A stretch of 64,000 bases of DNA from JAIPEI01 sp964443135 (GCA_964443135.1 CAYUBQ010000017.1:3269-67268), one strand, 5' to 3'; counted from the stretch's first letter, positions 40,062 to 48,947 are shown. The notes: a model not told the origin generated them from the sequence alone. Numbers and translations: made by a program.

Positions 40062-40488
40062 GGTCCTGGAAAAGATGTTTTTCCTCCCCCTCGACTTCTC
40101 CGAGGCCGAAACCCCCGGGGAGCTCTGGGAGGAGCCCGGGGCCGCCGACCTGATGGCCGTACGGATGTCGTTCGGCGGACCGTTTTCGGGCTCCCTGATC
40201 TTCCTGATTCCCCGAAGGCTGGGGGCCGACATGACCGCGGACTTCATGGGGGTCGAGAGGGGTGCCGTTCCCGCGGAGCACGTGGAGCAGACCGCCGGGG
40301 AGATCCTCAACATGATCGCCGGGAGCACCTTCGGCCGGCTGGACGACCAGGCGGTCTACGAGCTCGGCATCCCGGAGACCACACCTGCAGAGACCGCCCT
40401 GAGGGAGCTGTCGACCCGGGGAGCGTACCTGTTTCAGGGTGTGGACACCCTGGAGAGCCGGATCGGCCTGGTGCTGCTGGCCGCGTAA
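40015..40488 (+). CDS. cheX: CheX/CheC-like CheY-P phosphatase
   Basis: A 157-residue protein of the CheX/CheC/FliY phosphatase family. It has LKKTMRTSISEVLEKMFFLPLDF, then FGGPFSGSLIFLIPRRLGADM, and the active-site helix EHVEQTAGEILNMIAGSTF with the E-x2-N arrangement that positions the attacking water. One such helix is seen, as in CheX. It starts 47 bp inside the upstream receiver gene in another frame. With the long CheZ at 33964 the operon codes for two different kinds of CheY-P phosphatase. Confidence 0.85.
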   Translation: MDRELLKKTMRTSISEVLEKMFFLPLDFSEAETPGELWEEPGAADLMAVRMSFGGPFSGSLIFLIPRRLGADMTADFMGVERGAVPAEHVEQTAGEILNMIAGSTFGRLDDQAVYELGIPETTPAETALRELSTRGAYLFQGVDTLESRIGLVLLAA

Positions 40489-40559
40489 CCCCGGGGCCGG
40501 CGGGTCCATCCGAGCGGGGCGGCTGCGAAAGACGCGTACCGGAGGCGAGTGGATCGCTC

Positions 40560-41609
40560 ATGAAAAACTGCATCGGCGTGCTGGTGGTGGACGACTCGGC
40601 CATCGTGCGGAAGGTCCTGTCGGAGGAGCTGTCCCGGGAACGGGGGATCGAGGTGGTGGGGACCGCGCCCGACCCTTACGTCGCGCGGGACAAGATCGTC
40701 CGCCTGCAGCCCGACGTGATCACCCTGGACATCGAAATGCCCCGGATGGACGGGCTGACCTTCCTGAAGAAGCTCATGAAGTACCACCCGCTCCCGGTCA
40801 TCATCGTGAGCTCCCTCACGAAGAAGGGCGGGAAGCTGGCCATGGAAGCGCTCTCTCTGGGCGCCCTCGAGGTGATCAGCAAGCCCTCGGCCTCCTACTC
40901 CGTCGGGGATATGGGGGTTCAGCTCGCGGACAAGATCCGGGCCGTGGCCAACGTCGACATGAAGGCCAAGATCGAGACCCAGCCGGAGCAGGAGCCGCCT
41001 CCGGAGAGAGCGGCATCGGTCAAGGCCCTCTCCGCCACCACGAACAAGATTCTCGCCATCGGCGCCTCCACGGGCGGCACCGAGGCGATCAAAACGGTCC
41101 TCCTGGCCATGCCCCCGAACGCCCCCGGGATCATCGTGGTCCAGCACATGCCGGCCAAGTTCACCACCTCCTTCGCCGAACGCCTGGACTCCTTGTGCGC
41201 CATCCGCGTCAAGGAGGCCCAGGACGGGGACTCCGTGGTCAACGGGCAGGCGCTCATCGCGCCGGGGAACTACCACATGCTGCTGAGGCGAAGCGGGGCC
41301 CGCTACTACGTGCAGGTCAAAAACGGCCCCATGGTGCACCACCAGCGGCCGTCGGTGGACGTCCTGTTCAAGTCCGTGGCGGACTACGGCGGATCCAACG
41401 CCGTGGGCGTCATCCTCACGGGCATGGGGGCGGACGGCGCGGACGGGCTTCTCCAGATGCGCCGGGCCGGGGCCCGCACCATCGCGCAGGACGAGCGCAC
41501 CTGTGTGGTGTTCGGCATGCCCAAGGAGGCGATCAAGCGGGAGGCCGCGGAGAAGGTGGTGGGCCTTCCCGACGTGTGCGGCGCCGCCCTGCGCATGATC
41601 GAGGGCTGA
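40560..41609 (+). CDS. cheB: Protein-glutamate methylesterase CheB
   Basis: A 349-residue two-domain enzyme. Receiver 1-125 (VVDDSAIVRKVL, phospho-Asp57 in TLDIEMPRMDG, VSSLTKKG, KPS Lys109). After a linker comes the methylesterase domain with catalytic triad Ser170 (GASTGG), His196 (VVQHMP) and Asp292 (TGMGADGADG). It removes methyl groups from, and deamidates, chemoreceptors. No cheR or cheW is in the window. It is the last gene of the forward chemotaxis operon. Confidence 0.97.
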   Translation: MKNCIGVLVVDDSAIVRKVLSEELSRERGIEVVGTAPDPYVARDKIVRLQPDVITLDIEMPRMDGLTFLKKLMKYHPLPVIIVSSLTKKGGKLAMEALSLGALEVISKPSASYSVGDMGVQLADKIRAVANVDMKAKIETQPEQEPPPERAASVKALSATTNKILAIGASTGGTEAIKTVLLAMPPNAPGIIVVQHMPAKFTTSFAERLDSLCAIRVKEAQDGDSVVNGQALIAPGNYHMLLRRSGARYYVQVKNGPMVHHQRPSVDVLFKSVADYGGSNAVGVILTGMGADGADGLLQMRRAGARTIAQDERTCVVFGMPKEAIKREAAEKVVGLPDVCGAALRMIEG

Positions 41610-41885
41610 TTCCTTCCGGCACCGGTTTCCCCCTCGGCGGAAAAAAGTTCCCCGACCCCTCCCGAGTCCGGCGGACCCGGACAATGCCCCGGCCGTTTTC
41701 CGGAGCCGCCGAGCCGGGAGCCCCCACGGGCGGCCATGAAAAAACCAGTGTAAACGAAAGGATGCAAGGCTGAGACTGGAAACATCACGCCTTCGGCCCC
41801 GTGAACGGGCTCATGGCAGCCATTTTGCATCGACCGGGGGCAGAACGACGCTGGTGAAAAACCAAGCCTCCAAGGAGATCCGAGC

Positions 41886-42362
41886 ATGAAGATCACCGAC
41901 ACACAGCAGAGCCGGGTTCCGGGCCCGGTCAACGACAAGACCACCCGGCGGGGCGAGGAGGGCGGGTTTCAGAAGATCATGGAGCAGGCGGCGCAGAAGG
42001 ATCGCGCCGGCGGTCCCGGTGTGCCGGGTGCGGCCGGCGCGCCCCCACCGGACGGGGTGCAGATCGTTCCCGGTCTGGAGAAGGCCGACGGTGTGCATCC
42101 CGGAGGACCCAAGGAGATGCTCCTGGCGGAAATCCGCGAGACGCTGGACGTGATCGATCACTACGCGACCGACCTCGGCGACAGGAACCTGTCCACCGCG
42201 GAGATGAGGCCGCTGGTGGAGCATCTGGAAGGGCGGCTCGAGGGTCTTCGGCGGATGGAAGAGAACGCGGAGCTTCCGGAACCCGTTCGAGACGTGGTCT
42301 CCGACCTGGTGATCACGATCGGGACGGAAGTGGCCAAGTTCGGCCGGGGGGACTACGAGTAG
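41886..42362 (+). CDS. Hypothetical protein, flagellar/chemotaxis neighbourhood
   Basis: A 158-residue soluble protein of unknown function. The first ~75 residues are polar and Gly/Pro-rich; a helical C-terminal half (LLAEIRETLDVIDHYATDLGD, then MRPLVEHLEGRLEGLRRMEEN) ends with VVSDLVITIGTEVAKFGRGDYE. Its MKITDTQQ start resembles MKITDSQV of the calcium-loop protein at 53192, hinting at a shared N-terminal signal. ATG follows CAAGGAGATCCGAGC. It may be a FlgM/FlaG-like small regulator or export-linked protein, but no motif proves this. Confidence 0.55.
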   Translation: MKITDTQQSRVPGPVNDKTTRRGEEGGFQKIMEQAAQKDRAGGPGVPGAAGAPPPDGVQIVPGLEKADGVHPGGPKEMLLAEIRETLDVIDHYATDLGDRNLSTAEMRPLVEHLEGRLEGLRRMEENAELPEPVRDVVSDLVITIGTEVAKFGRGDYE

Positions 42363-42393
42363 GGCGGGGTTTCCACCCCACCGAGACCCCGCC
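42363..42393. terminator. Hairpin between convergent genes
   Basis: GGCGGGGT (42363-42370) pairs with ACCCCGCC (42386-42393) across a 15-nt loop, right between the stop at 42362 (+) and the stop at 42404 (-). No T-run is seen on either side, so it may act as a weak bidirectional terminator or mRNA 3' stabiliser. Confidence 0.5.
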
Positions 42394-42403
42394 TCCACCG
42401 GGG

Positions 42404-43126
42404 CTACCCCAGCACCAGACGAATCCGGGTGCCCTCCGCTCCCGCTTCCACCCCGGGCGAAATGCCGGCGCGCGACAGCATCAGGGCGGCATGGGCGGCC
42501 GTCATCCGGTCCGCCGAAATCCTTCGCGGTTCTTCCTTCGCGGCCGCCCGACTCAGCTCCTCGAGGAGCGTCTCGGACAGAAATCCTTTCCCCGCAGTGA
42601 CCTCGATCAGGACGCCCGACCCGCCGGCCGCGGCCTTCAGGCCGAACAGGGTCATCTCCCGCCTTTCCAGGTCTTCCATCACGGCATTCAGAAGGCTCCG
42701 CAGCCCTTCGGGCACGCTGTCGGGCAAGGTCTTCAGCTCGGGAAGCCCCTCCTCCAGGTCGACGGTCTTCTCCACGTGGTGCTTGAAGTAGAGGTTGGAC
42801 TGGAGGAAGGTCACCTCCCGATCGAGAAAGTCGCCCAGGGAGAGGAAGGCCTGGTCCGCGTCCGGCGCGGCCCTCGAGGCGGCGATTCGAATCAGCCGGT
42901 TGATCTGCTCGAACTCCTCCTCCATCCTGGCGATGCGGGTCCTGAGCTCCTCCCGGAGCTCCTGCACCGACCCCTCCCCCGTTTCCAGGGAGTACCCGAT
43001 CATGTCCATGTCCATGCCCAGGTTCTGCAGGGGGCCGTTCAGGTTGTGAATCAGCCCCTGGACCAGCCTGCCGACGGACATCAGCCGGTGGGCTTCGGCG
43101 AAGTCGTCTGCAGAGAGCTCGATCAT
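42404..43126 (-). CDS. HisKA-like signalling protein without clear ATPase boxes
   Basis: A 240-residue protein. Its N-terminal region (EAHRLMSVGRLVQGLIHNLNGPLQNLGM) reads like a histidine-kinase dimerisation/phosphoacceptor helix, with His27 in GLIHNLNGP. A long helix follows. The C-terminal ~110 residues are alpha/beta but lack recognisable N, G1 or G2 ATP-binding boxes; only a final GTRIRLVLG strand recalls the end of HATPase folds. It could be a phosphotransfer or degenerate kinase protein. Its ATG overlaps the PilZ gene stop by 4 bp, so it works with that gene. Confidence 0.65.
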   Translation of the reverse strand: MIELSADDFAEAHRLMSVGRLVQGLIHNLNGPLQNLGMDMDMIGYSLETGEGSVQELREELRTRIARMEEEFEQINRLIRIAASRAAPDADQAFLSLGDFLDREVTFLQSNLYFKHHVEKTVDLEEGLPELKTLPDSVPEGLRSLLNAVMEDLERREMTLFGLKAAAGGSGVLIEVTAGKGFLSETLLEELSRAAAKEEPRRISADRMTAAHAALMLSRAGISPGVEAGAEGTRIRLVLG

Positions 43127-43692
43127 GATCCTTCTCCGTCCTGGGAGCCCCGGTCCTTTCGGATCTCCTGACGCTGCTTCTTGAACACGGCCTGGACGAT
43201 CGCGTCTCGAAACTCCTCGTCGATGGCCACGATGCCGGCCGCGACCTGGGACCGGTCCTCCGCTTCCTCCACCCGGACCACCTCGGCAAGGAGCTCCATC
43301 CGGTAGTGGAAGCTCTCGGGCACCAGGAGATCCATCCTGAGGAGATCGCCCACCGAGAGCGGCTCGCCGGTGATGAACTTCAGCCCCGATCCGCTGATCT
43401 CGATCACGTCGTCGAGGCACCGCTCCTCCTCGGATCGGTTCACCATCCGGTCGATGACGAAATCGAGCTTGTTGTTGACCAGCTGAAGGCACCGGTAGAT
43501 GCGCTTCTCCTCCGACCCCGGCTCCGCCTGGGAGAGGTACTCGTCAATGGGGCTCACCAAACCGCCCTTTTTCAAGAGACTGGACCCCTGTCCCTGCTCC
43601 ACCAGGTCCTTGGCATCCCGGTCCAGACGCTCCCAGCTCACCGGCAGAACGATTCTCGCCCGGTAATACTTTCTGCGGTTTCCCGACTCCAT
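43123..43692 (-). CDS. PilZ-domain protein
   Basis: A 189-residue protein. RRKYYRARIVLPV near the N-terminus supplies the RxxxR motif, and IEISGSGLKF (about 96-105) supplies a (D/N/E)xSxxG motif; together these bind c-di-GMP in PilZ domains. The Glu in place of Asp is a mild departure. About 70 helical residues are inserted between the two motifs, containing CLQLVNNKLDFVIDRMV, as in some flagellar PilZ-like proteins. It may regulate motility in response to c-di-GMP. AGGAGGCAGGCCC precedes ATG. It is translationally coupled to the HisKA-like gene. Confidence 0.78.
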   Translation of the reverse strand: MESGNRRKYYRARIVLPVSWERLDRDAKDLVEQGQGSSLLKKGGLVSPIDEYLSQAEPGSEEKRIYRCLQLVNNKLDFVIDRMVNRSEEERCLDDVIEISGSGLKFITGEPLSVGDLLRMDLLVPESFHYRMELLAEVVRVEEAEDRSQVAAGIVAIDEEFRDAIVQAVFKKQRQEIRKDRGSQDGEGS

Positions 43693-43818
43693 GGGCCTGC
43701 CTCCTGCCCGCTTGATGTTGCACGGGAACGGGTGGGGATCCAGCACCGTCGTATTGGGTAATGAAGCACAAATGCCGGGCTTTTGCAATCGGTTCGAGCG
43801 TTGCGACCGGGTGGGCCT

Positions 43819-45321
43819 TCAGACCCCCAGCACCGGAAGCGCGGCCTCGACCACGCGGGGGTCGAACTGGGAGCCGCTGTTGTCGCGAAGCTCGCGCAGG
43901 CAGACCTCCAGGGACAGGGCGCTTCGGTAGGCCCGGTCCGAGCTCATGGCGTCGAAGGAGTCGGCCACGGCCAGGATGCGCGCCTGCAGGGAAATCTCCT
44001 CGCCCCTCAGGCCGTCCGGGTAGCCCCGCCCGTCCCACCGCTCGTGATGGTTCCGGATGATGCAGAGCTCCTGCTCCTCCAGCCCCAGGGGGGCGACGAT
44101 GTTCACCCCGATGAGGGGATGGGCCCGGATCATGTCGAACTCCTCGTCGGTCAGGCGGCCCGGCTTGTTCAGGACGTTGTCCTGGATCCCGATCTTGCCG
44201 ATGTCGTGAAGCGGCCCGCTCGACTTGAGCATCTCGAGCTCCTCGTCGCTGCAGCCCATCCGGTCGGCGATGCGGACCGCGTAGTCGGTGACGCGGGTCG
44301 AGTGCTGCTGGGTGTAGGCGTCCTTGGCCTCGATGGCGCTGACCAGGGAGAGGAGCGTGGCGATGAAGCTCTGCTTCAGGTTGTCGTAAAGGGCGATGTT
44401 TTCGACGTTCAAGGCGGTCTTCTCGGCCAGAAACCCGAGGACGAACCGGTCCTCCGGGTCGAAGGGCGCGGACCCGGCCTTGTCCCCCACGATGAGCAGG
44501 CCGAAGGGCTCGCTGCGGATCCGGAACGGCACCACGACCAGGCCGGGATGGTGCGTGACCCGGTCCAGGGCGATCCCCTTGCCGTTGGGGGTCCCGAAGT
44601 GGCGGTGGAGGAACCGGCTGTCGAGGGTGGGCCGCCCGTCCTCGCCGAGGACCAGGCCCGCCTGGGTCCCGGGGCGCAGGCCGTTCATCCCGTGCTGGGC
44701 GAGGACCAGGAACAGCGGGCTCGCGTCGTCGTAGAACAAAAAGCAGGATTTGGAGGCGCTGCAGGACTCGGCCGCCTTCTGTGCCAGGAACTGGTAGAGG
44801 TCCTCGGAGCGGTTGATCTTGGAGAGCGAGTCGATGATGTTGTAGAGGAGCGCCTGGTGCTTGATCCGCTTTTCCAGCTGCCGGTTGAGCTCCTCCACCT
44901 CCTTCTTCTTCTCCAGCTCCTGGTGGAGCTCCCAGTTCCGCTTCATCAGGGAGTGAAGGCGTTGGATCCGGTTGAGCGTCAGCTTGATGTCCTGGAACCC
45001 GAAGGGCTTGACCAGGAAGTCCGACGCCCCGTGGTGCATGGCGTCGATGGCGATCTCCATGGAAGGGTAGCCGGTCATGATGATCACGTTGACCAGCTTC
45101 TGCCAGCCCTGGAGCGTCTTGAGCACGTCCATCCCGGTCATCCCGGGCAGCATGATGTCCAGGAACACGTAGTCGTAATGCCGCTTTTCGAGCTTGTCGA
45201 GGGCGGAACGGCCGTCATTGGCGGAATCCGTGCCCTCGACACCCAGATGCTGGAAGTAGAGCTGGAGGGTCTCGCAGATCGTGGGCTCGTCGTCCACCAC
45301 CAGGATGCTCAGGGACTCCAT
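43819..45321 (-). CDS. Response regulator with GAF-like and HD-GYP output domains
   Basis: A protein of about 500 residues. Receiver (1-125): ILVVDDEPTICETL, Asp in FLDIMLPG, KPFGF. A coiled coil (about 130-165) leads to a GAF-like region (LYQFLAQKAAESCSASKSC through FGLLIVGDKAG). The C-terminal HD-GYP phosphodiesterase domain has HSTRVTDYAVRIA, HDIGKIGIQD, RAHPLIG, and HHERWDGRGYPDGL. It should degrade c-di-GMP under phosphorylation control. ATG 45321 has GGGGGA upstream and avoids overlap; ATG 45372 is an alternative that overlaps the upstream gene by 37 bp. Confidence 0.88.
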   Translation of the reverse strand: MESLSILVVDDEPTICETLQLYFQHLGVEGTDSANDGRSALDKLEKRHYDYVFLDIMLPGMTGMDVLKTLQGWQKLVNVIIMTGYPSMEIAIDAMHHGASDFLVKPFGFQDIKLTLNRIQRLHSLMKRNWELHQELEKKKEVEELNRQLEKRIKHQALLYNIIDSLSKINRSEDLYQFLAQKAAESCSASKSCFLFYDDASPLFLVLAQHGMNGLRPGTQAGLVLGEDGRPTLDSRFLHRHFGTPNGKGIALDRVTHHPGLVVVPFRIRSEPFGLLIVGDKAGSAPFDPEDRFVLGFLAEKTALNVENIALYDNLKQSFIATLLSLVSAIEAKDAYTQQHSTRVTDYAVRIADRMGCSDEELEMLKSSGPLHDIGKIGIQDNVLNKPGRLTDEEFDMIRAHPLIGVNIVAPLGLEEQELCIIRNHHERWDGRGYPDGLRGEEISLQARILAVADSFDAMSSDRAYRSALSLEVCLRELRDNSGSQFDPRVVEAALPVLGV

Positions 45322-45335
45322 CTCGTCCCCCGGTG

Positions 45336-46037
45336 TCACCGCCTCGAGTTTTTGAGCAGCCGTTTCTTGCATAGCTCGAATTCGTCTTCCGAGAGAAATC
45401 CCTTTTGTCTCAATGACGCGATCCGCTCGAGGTCGGAGGTGAGGGCCTCGCCGCCCCCGAAGCCGCTCTCGACATAGGAGTGGGGCAGCAGGCTGCCGGC
45501 GATCAGGGGGCCGTTCCGGGAGGGGTCCGCAGCCGTCCCGTTCGACTCGTCCGGGACTCCGGGCTCGGCGCCCATGATCTTCTTGACGATGCGGATCTGC
45601 TCGTAGGCCTCCTGCAGCTCGCCCAGGAGCCGCTGGTTCTCCCGGAGGAGCCGGATCTGCTCGCCCGCGTTCCGGACGACGATCTTCATCTCCTCCATCT
45701 TGAACGGCTTGGTGATGTAGTCGTACGCGCCCTCGCGAATGGCCTGGATGGCGGTCTCCAGGGAGGCGAAGCCCGTGATGAGCACCACGAGCGTCTCGGG
45801 GTGGGCCTGCCGGCAGGCCTTGAGCACGTCGATGCCGCTCGCCCCGGGCATCATCAGGTCGGTGATGACCATGTCGAAGGCGGTCTCCCCGCACCGGGAT
45901 ATCGCCTCCAGCCCGTCCGCGCAGACGGTCGCCGCGTGCCCCTCCTCGGCCAGCAGGCTCTTGAGGACGGACCGCATCCGCTTGTCGTCGTCGACGACGA
46001 GGATCTGCAGCCCGGTTTCTTGACCCTGCTCGGCCAT
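45336..46037 (-). CDS. Response regulator with coiled-coil/SHOCT-like tail
   Basis: A 233-residue protein. The receiver occupies the first ~125 residues (ILVVDDDKRMRSVL, Asp in MVITDLMMPGASG, LITGFASLETA, KPFKMEEM). Next is a coiled coil (EQIRLLRENQRLLGELQEAYEQI), a polar linker, and a tail ending LERIASLRQKGFLSEDEFELCKKRLL, which resembles a SHOCT motif. No DNA-binding domain is visible. ATG 46037 follows GGGGGG. A GTG at 46058 would overlap the flaG stop by 4 bp and is a serious alternative start. It lies in the flaG to HD-GYP operon. Confidence 0.82.
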   Translation of the reverse strand: MAEQGQETGLQILVVDDDKRMRSVLKSLLAEEGHAATVCADGLEAISRCGETAFDMVITDLMMPGASGIDVLKACRQAHPETLVVLITGFASLETAIQAIREGAYDYITKPFKMEEMKIVVRNAGEQIRLLRENQRLLGELQEAYEQIRIVKKIMGAEPGVPDESNGTAADPSRNGPLIAGSLLPHSYVESGFGGGEALTSDLERIASLRQKGFLSEDEFELCKKRLLKNSRR

Positions 46038-46054
46038 GGACCCCCCGGCGTGCG

Positions 46055-46450
46055 TCACACGCTTTTGCGGAAGAGCACGCCGGCCATCTCTTCCATTTTC
46101 ACGGCGAGGTCCAGCATCTCCTCGGGCGGGATCTCACGGATGACCTCGCCGGTTTCCTGGGAGACCACCTTGATCAGGATGCGTCCGGTCCCCTCGTGGA
46201 TCTTGATCTCCAGATCGTGCTGGGTGGATCGAACGTAGTTGTCCATGGCCTCGGCCACCCGCTTCATCATGCCCTCGGTGGACTGGGCCTTGGCCTGAAG
46301 TTTTTCGGCCTTCTCCAAGGATCCCATGGAGTCCGTTCGAGGGACGGACTCCACGGCCGCGCCCTTTCGTCCGGACGAGGCCTTGGCCGAGCCCGCCTCC
46401 GAGGTTGGGCTTTGCACGTGTTGAATTTGGATCGAGTTCAAGGCTTCCAT
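46055..46450 (-). CDS. flaG: FlaG-family flagellar protein
   Basis: A 131-residue protein. The C-terminal ~65 residues (AEAMDNYVRSTQHDLEIKIHEGTGRILIKVVSQETGEVIREIPPEEML) have the FlaG domain pattern of a charged helix followed by strands ending in V(I)REIPPEE. The N-terminal half is low-complexity. FlaG influences filament length in other bacteria. AAAAAGGAGG precedes ATG, and a sigma28-like promoter lies 83 bp upstream. The stop overlaps the possible GTG start of the next gene. Confidence 0.88.
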   Translation of the reverse strand: MEALNSIQIQHVQSPTSEAGSAKASSGRKGAAVESVPRTDSMGSLEKAEKLQAKAQSTEGMMKRVAEAMDNYVRSTQHDLEIKIHEGTGRILIKVVSQETGEVIREIPPEEMLDLAVKMEEMAGVLFRKSV

Positions 46451-46532
46451 GCCTGTTTACCTCCTTTTTGTAGTTTTTTCGCATCCTTGCGAAATGGCGG
46501 AAAGGGGTGCAGCGGACTTACCTTCATCCCTT

Positions 46533-46560
46533 GAATCGGCAGACAAACGGAAGAACTTGA
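46533..46560 (-). promoter_or_regulatory. Sigma28 (FliA)-type promoter for flaG
   Basis: On the minus strand TCAAGTTC (46553-46560), 12 bp, GCCGATTC (46533-46540), close to the flagellar consensus TAAAGTTT-N11-GCCGATAA. The -35 octamer is identical to that of the fliC promoter. Confidence 0.65.
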
Positions 46561-46711
46561 ATCGAACGCGGGTTTTCCCGGAAAAAGGTGTGATCGCCTC
46601 AATCGCGTCCGGGGCCGATCCAGGCGCAGTCGTGCCGGATGCGGGCCGCAGCGGCGGGCTCTCGGCCCGTGAGGCCGACAGGCTGGGAATCGAACGCGAC
46701 CGGAACCGGGG

Positions 46712-47032
46712 TCACCGCCGGGAACCGTAGACCCGGTGAACCTTCCGCCGGGTGTTGAGGGTGTGAAGCTCCTCGGCCAGTTCGTTCCGGTTTTGTTCGA
46801 GGCGGCCACGGGTCTCCCGGATCCGATCCACGACCTCCTTCAAGCGACCCTGCGCCTGGGGGTCGATTCGTGGTGGAAGGGTTTCCGCGCCCAGGGCCGT
46901 GGAGATCCGGCGGTTCTCCGCGGACAGGTCGTCCAGGGCGTCCAGGTTTCCCGCTTCGAGCGCCGCGCAGACCCTCTCGTTCACGTCGAGAAGCTCGTGA
47001 ATCAGGCTTTCGTACCGCTCAGACAGCGGCAT
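46712..47032 (-). CDS. Small helical protein, FliT/FlgN-type export chaperone candidate
   Basis: A 106-residue, all-helical protein: LSERYESLIHELLDVNERVCAALEAGNLDAL, then LKEVVDRIRETRGRLEQNRNELAEELHTLNTRRKVHRVYG. Both size and the amphipathic helix pattern with a C-terminal NTRRKVHRVYG tail fit FliT/FlgN chaperones, and its start overlaps fliS by 14 bp, the usual location of fliT. Sequence similarity in this family is very low, so the call rests mainly on context. Its likely client would be FliD. Confidence 0.6.
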   Translation of the reverse strand: MPLSERYESLIHELLDVNERVCAALEAGNLDALDDLSAENRRISTALGAETLPPRIDPQAQGRLKEVVDRIRETRGRLEQNRNELAEELHTLNTRRKVHRVYGSRR

Positions 47033-47483
47033 GGAAACCTCCTTCGGCCGCGGCCCGCGGCTCGGCCGGTTCCAGTCCCGCTTTCTCCGCACCCGAAGCA
47101 ACCCTGCGCACCTGCTCCGCGGCCCCCTGGAAGGCCTCCTGGAGGTCCTTGAGCAAGGGCGGCACCGTGTCCAGGACGGCCGTGTCGTTCTTGACGCTGG
47201 CCGTGGTGAGCTGCCGGATCATGTACCCGTAAAGATCGGAGAGCTGGTCCACCAGGGGGAGCTCCCGGGTCCGGTCCAGGCCGCAGTCCAGCTCCGTGAG
47301 GATGGCAATGGCCTTGGAGACGTGCTCCCCGCGCGTCTTGGGATCGCCCCTTTCGATCCCCTCGCGGGCTTCTTCCACGTGCCGGACCACGGCGTCGAGC
47401 AGCAGGAGCAGGATGTCCTCCTTCTGCTCGGTGGACTGCATCTGGACGCGATTGTAGGCGGTTGCGTAAGTTCCCAAGGGCAT
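47019..47483 (-). CDS. fliS: Flagellin export chaperone FliS
   Basis: A 154-residue protein with the FliS pattern: ATAYNRVQMQSTEQKEDILLLLLDAVVRHVEEAREGI, then KAIAILTELDCGLD and LSDLYGYMIRQLTTASVKND. It is a four-helix bundle that keeps flagellin unfolded before export. A ~25-residue acidic/Ala-rich tail extends past the fold. It lies 12 bp after fliD and overlaps the FliT-like gene, completing a fliD-fliS-fliT unit. Confidence 0.93.
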   Translation of the reverse strand: MPLGTYATAYNRVQMQSTEQKEDILLLLLDAVVRHVEEAREGIERGDPKTRGEHVSKAIAILTELDCGLDRTRELPLVDQLSDLYGYMIRQLTTASVKNDTAVLDTVPPLLKDLQEAFQGAAEQVRRVASGAEKAGLEPAEPRAAAEGGFHAAV

Positions 47484-47495
47484 ACGGGTTTTCTC

Positions 47496-48914
47496 CTATT
47501 TGCTCGAGATGGAATTGTTCAAGTTCTCCAGCGAGCTGAGCTGCTGCGTGAGCATGCTCTCCGTGGTCTGATACTCGGCAAGCAGCACCTCCAGCGACTC
47601 GAACTGGTTTCTGAGGTTCTCCTCCCGCTGGACAAAGCGGGCCTCCTTGCTCTCGATCTGGTCCTCGATGTCGTCCACCGAGCTCTGAAGGCCGTCTGTT
47701 TTGGTTTCGATGATCCCGCCGGTCTTGACGTATCCATCCACGGTCTCGTGGAGCTGAACGGCAAGGCCCTGTTTCCCCTCCTCGTCCTGGCTGAAAAAGG
47801 CCAGCACGTCGTCCCGGTGCTCGTCCAGGGCCTGGGTGAGGACGTCCTGGTCCACGCTCAGATGCCCGTCCTGGTCCACGGTGATCCCCAGCCGGCTGAG
47901 CCCGTTCACCTCGCCGGCGACCCCGTCCACCTGCTCCGAGAGCAAGCGTCTGAGACTGGACCGCAGCATGGTCGTGGTCCGATCCCCCAGGAGAAGGCCG
48001 GCCTCCTCGCTTTCCGAGTCGTAGGACTGGAGGCCCTTGAAGGTGTCCACGACGGCGTTGTAGGTCGTCACAAATCCCTGGATCCTTTTCACGGCGCTGT
48101 TCGCGTTCTCGGCCACGTCCACGGTGACCGGGCTCCCGGGGGCGGCCTCGTTCAGGGTGAAGCTCAGGCCCTCCACCACGTCCTCCACCGTGTTGGAGGC
48201 CCGCTCCACGGGCATGCCGTTCACGGTCAGCTGGGCGTTCCGGGCCTCCTGGGTCTCGGTGAGGGCTTGCGTGGCCGGGTCCGTGTACAGGCTCGAGAGC
48301 CCGCTGGCATCGTCGTTCACCCCGTCGTCGTCGGCCATGGTGAGCGTGATCGTGTTGTCCGAGCCGGTCTCCCGGCTGAAAAGGGTGAGGTAGGCGTTCC
48401 CGGCGCCGTCGTCCATCACCTGAGCCGTGACCCCGGCATCGGCGTCGTTGATGGCTTGGGCAATGCCGGAGAGGGTGTCGCTGTCCGCGTCGATCGCGAT
48501 GTCCGTGCTGGCGTCGCCCACCTCCAGGGTGAGCGTGCCGGTCCCCACGGCGGCGTCCCCGCTACCGAAGGCGGCGCTTCGGACCTGCTGGGCCTGGGCG
48601 AGCTGGGTCACCTCGACCCGGTAGGTCCCGGCCGCGGGCTCTCCGGAGACAGCCGCGGACAGGGCGTCCTCGTTGCTGGAGGTCACGCCGTAGGACAGGA
48701 GGTTGCCCTCCTCCTTGAGGGCCCCTGCCGCCCCCTGGAGCTCGGACAGGGCCGACTTCAGGGTCCCGAACGCGGAGATCTCCGCGAGGTGGTCCGCTTC
48801 CCGCTGTTGCAGGAGCCGGACCGGGCGCTTCTCCAAATCCATGAGCTGGCTGATGAGGGACTCCGTGTCCATGCCGGACATCAGGCCCCCTGTGGTGATC
48901 GACCCGACAGCCAT
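47496..48914 (-). CDS. fliD: Flagellar filament cap protein FliD
   Basis: A 472-residue protein. FliD_N domain (GLMSGMDTESLISQLMDLEKRPVRLL...LKSALSELQGAAGAL), flagellin hook-IN-like repeats in the centre (TYRVEVTQLAQAQQVRSAAF; TLEVGDAST), and FliD_C with DTFKGLQSYDSESEEAGLLLGDRTT, GLAVQLHETVDGY and a final coiled coil (LRNQFESLEVLLAEYQTTESMLTQQLSSL). It caps the filament and folds incoming flagellin. The C-terminal helix is typical of an axial protein. Confidence 0.95.
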   Translation of the reverse strand: MAVGSITTGGLMSGMDTESLISQLMDLEKRPVRLLQQREADHLAEISAFGTLKSALSELQGAAGALKEEGNLLSYGVTSSNEDALSAAVSGEPAAGTYRVEVTQLAQAQQVRSAAFGSGDAAVGTGTLTLEVGDASTDIAIDADSDTLSGIAQAINDADAGVTAQVMDDGAGNAYLTLFSRETGSDNTITLTMADDDGVNDDASGLSSLYTDPATQALTETQEARNAQLTVNGMPVERASNTVEDVVEGLSFTLNEAAPGSPVTVDVAENANSAVKRIQGFVTTYNAVVDTFKGLQSYDSESEEAGLLLGDRTTTMLRSSLRRLLSEQVDGVAGEVNGLSRLGITVDQDGHLSVDQDVLTQALDEHRDDVLAFFSQDEEGKQGLAVQLHETVDGYVKTGGIIETKTDGLQSSVDDIEDQIESKEARFVQREENLRNQFESLEVLLAEYQTTESMLTQQLSSLENLNNSISSK

Positions 48915-48947
48915 GACGTAACCTCACGCAAAGGAAGTGGTCTTGAA

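Noticed and set aside
46451..46500. Hairpin TTTCGCA-AGGA-TGCGAAA upstream of flaG as a terminator
   Set aside because: On the transcribed strand the stem is followed by A, not T, and it lies just before the flaG ribosome site; at most a weak translational element.
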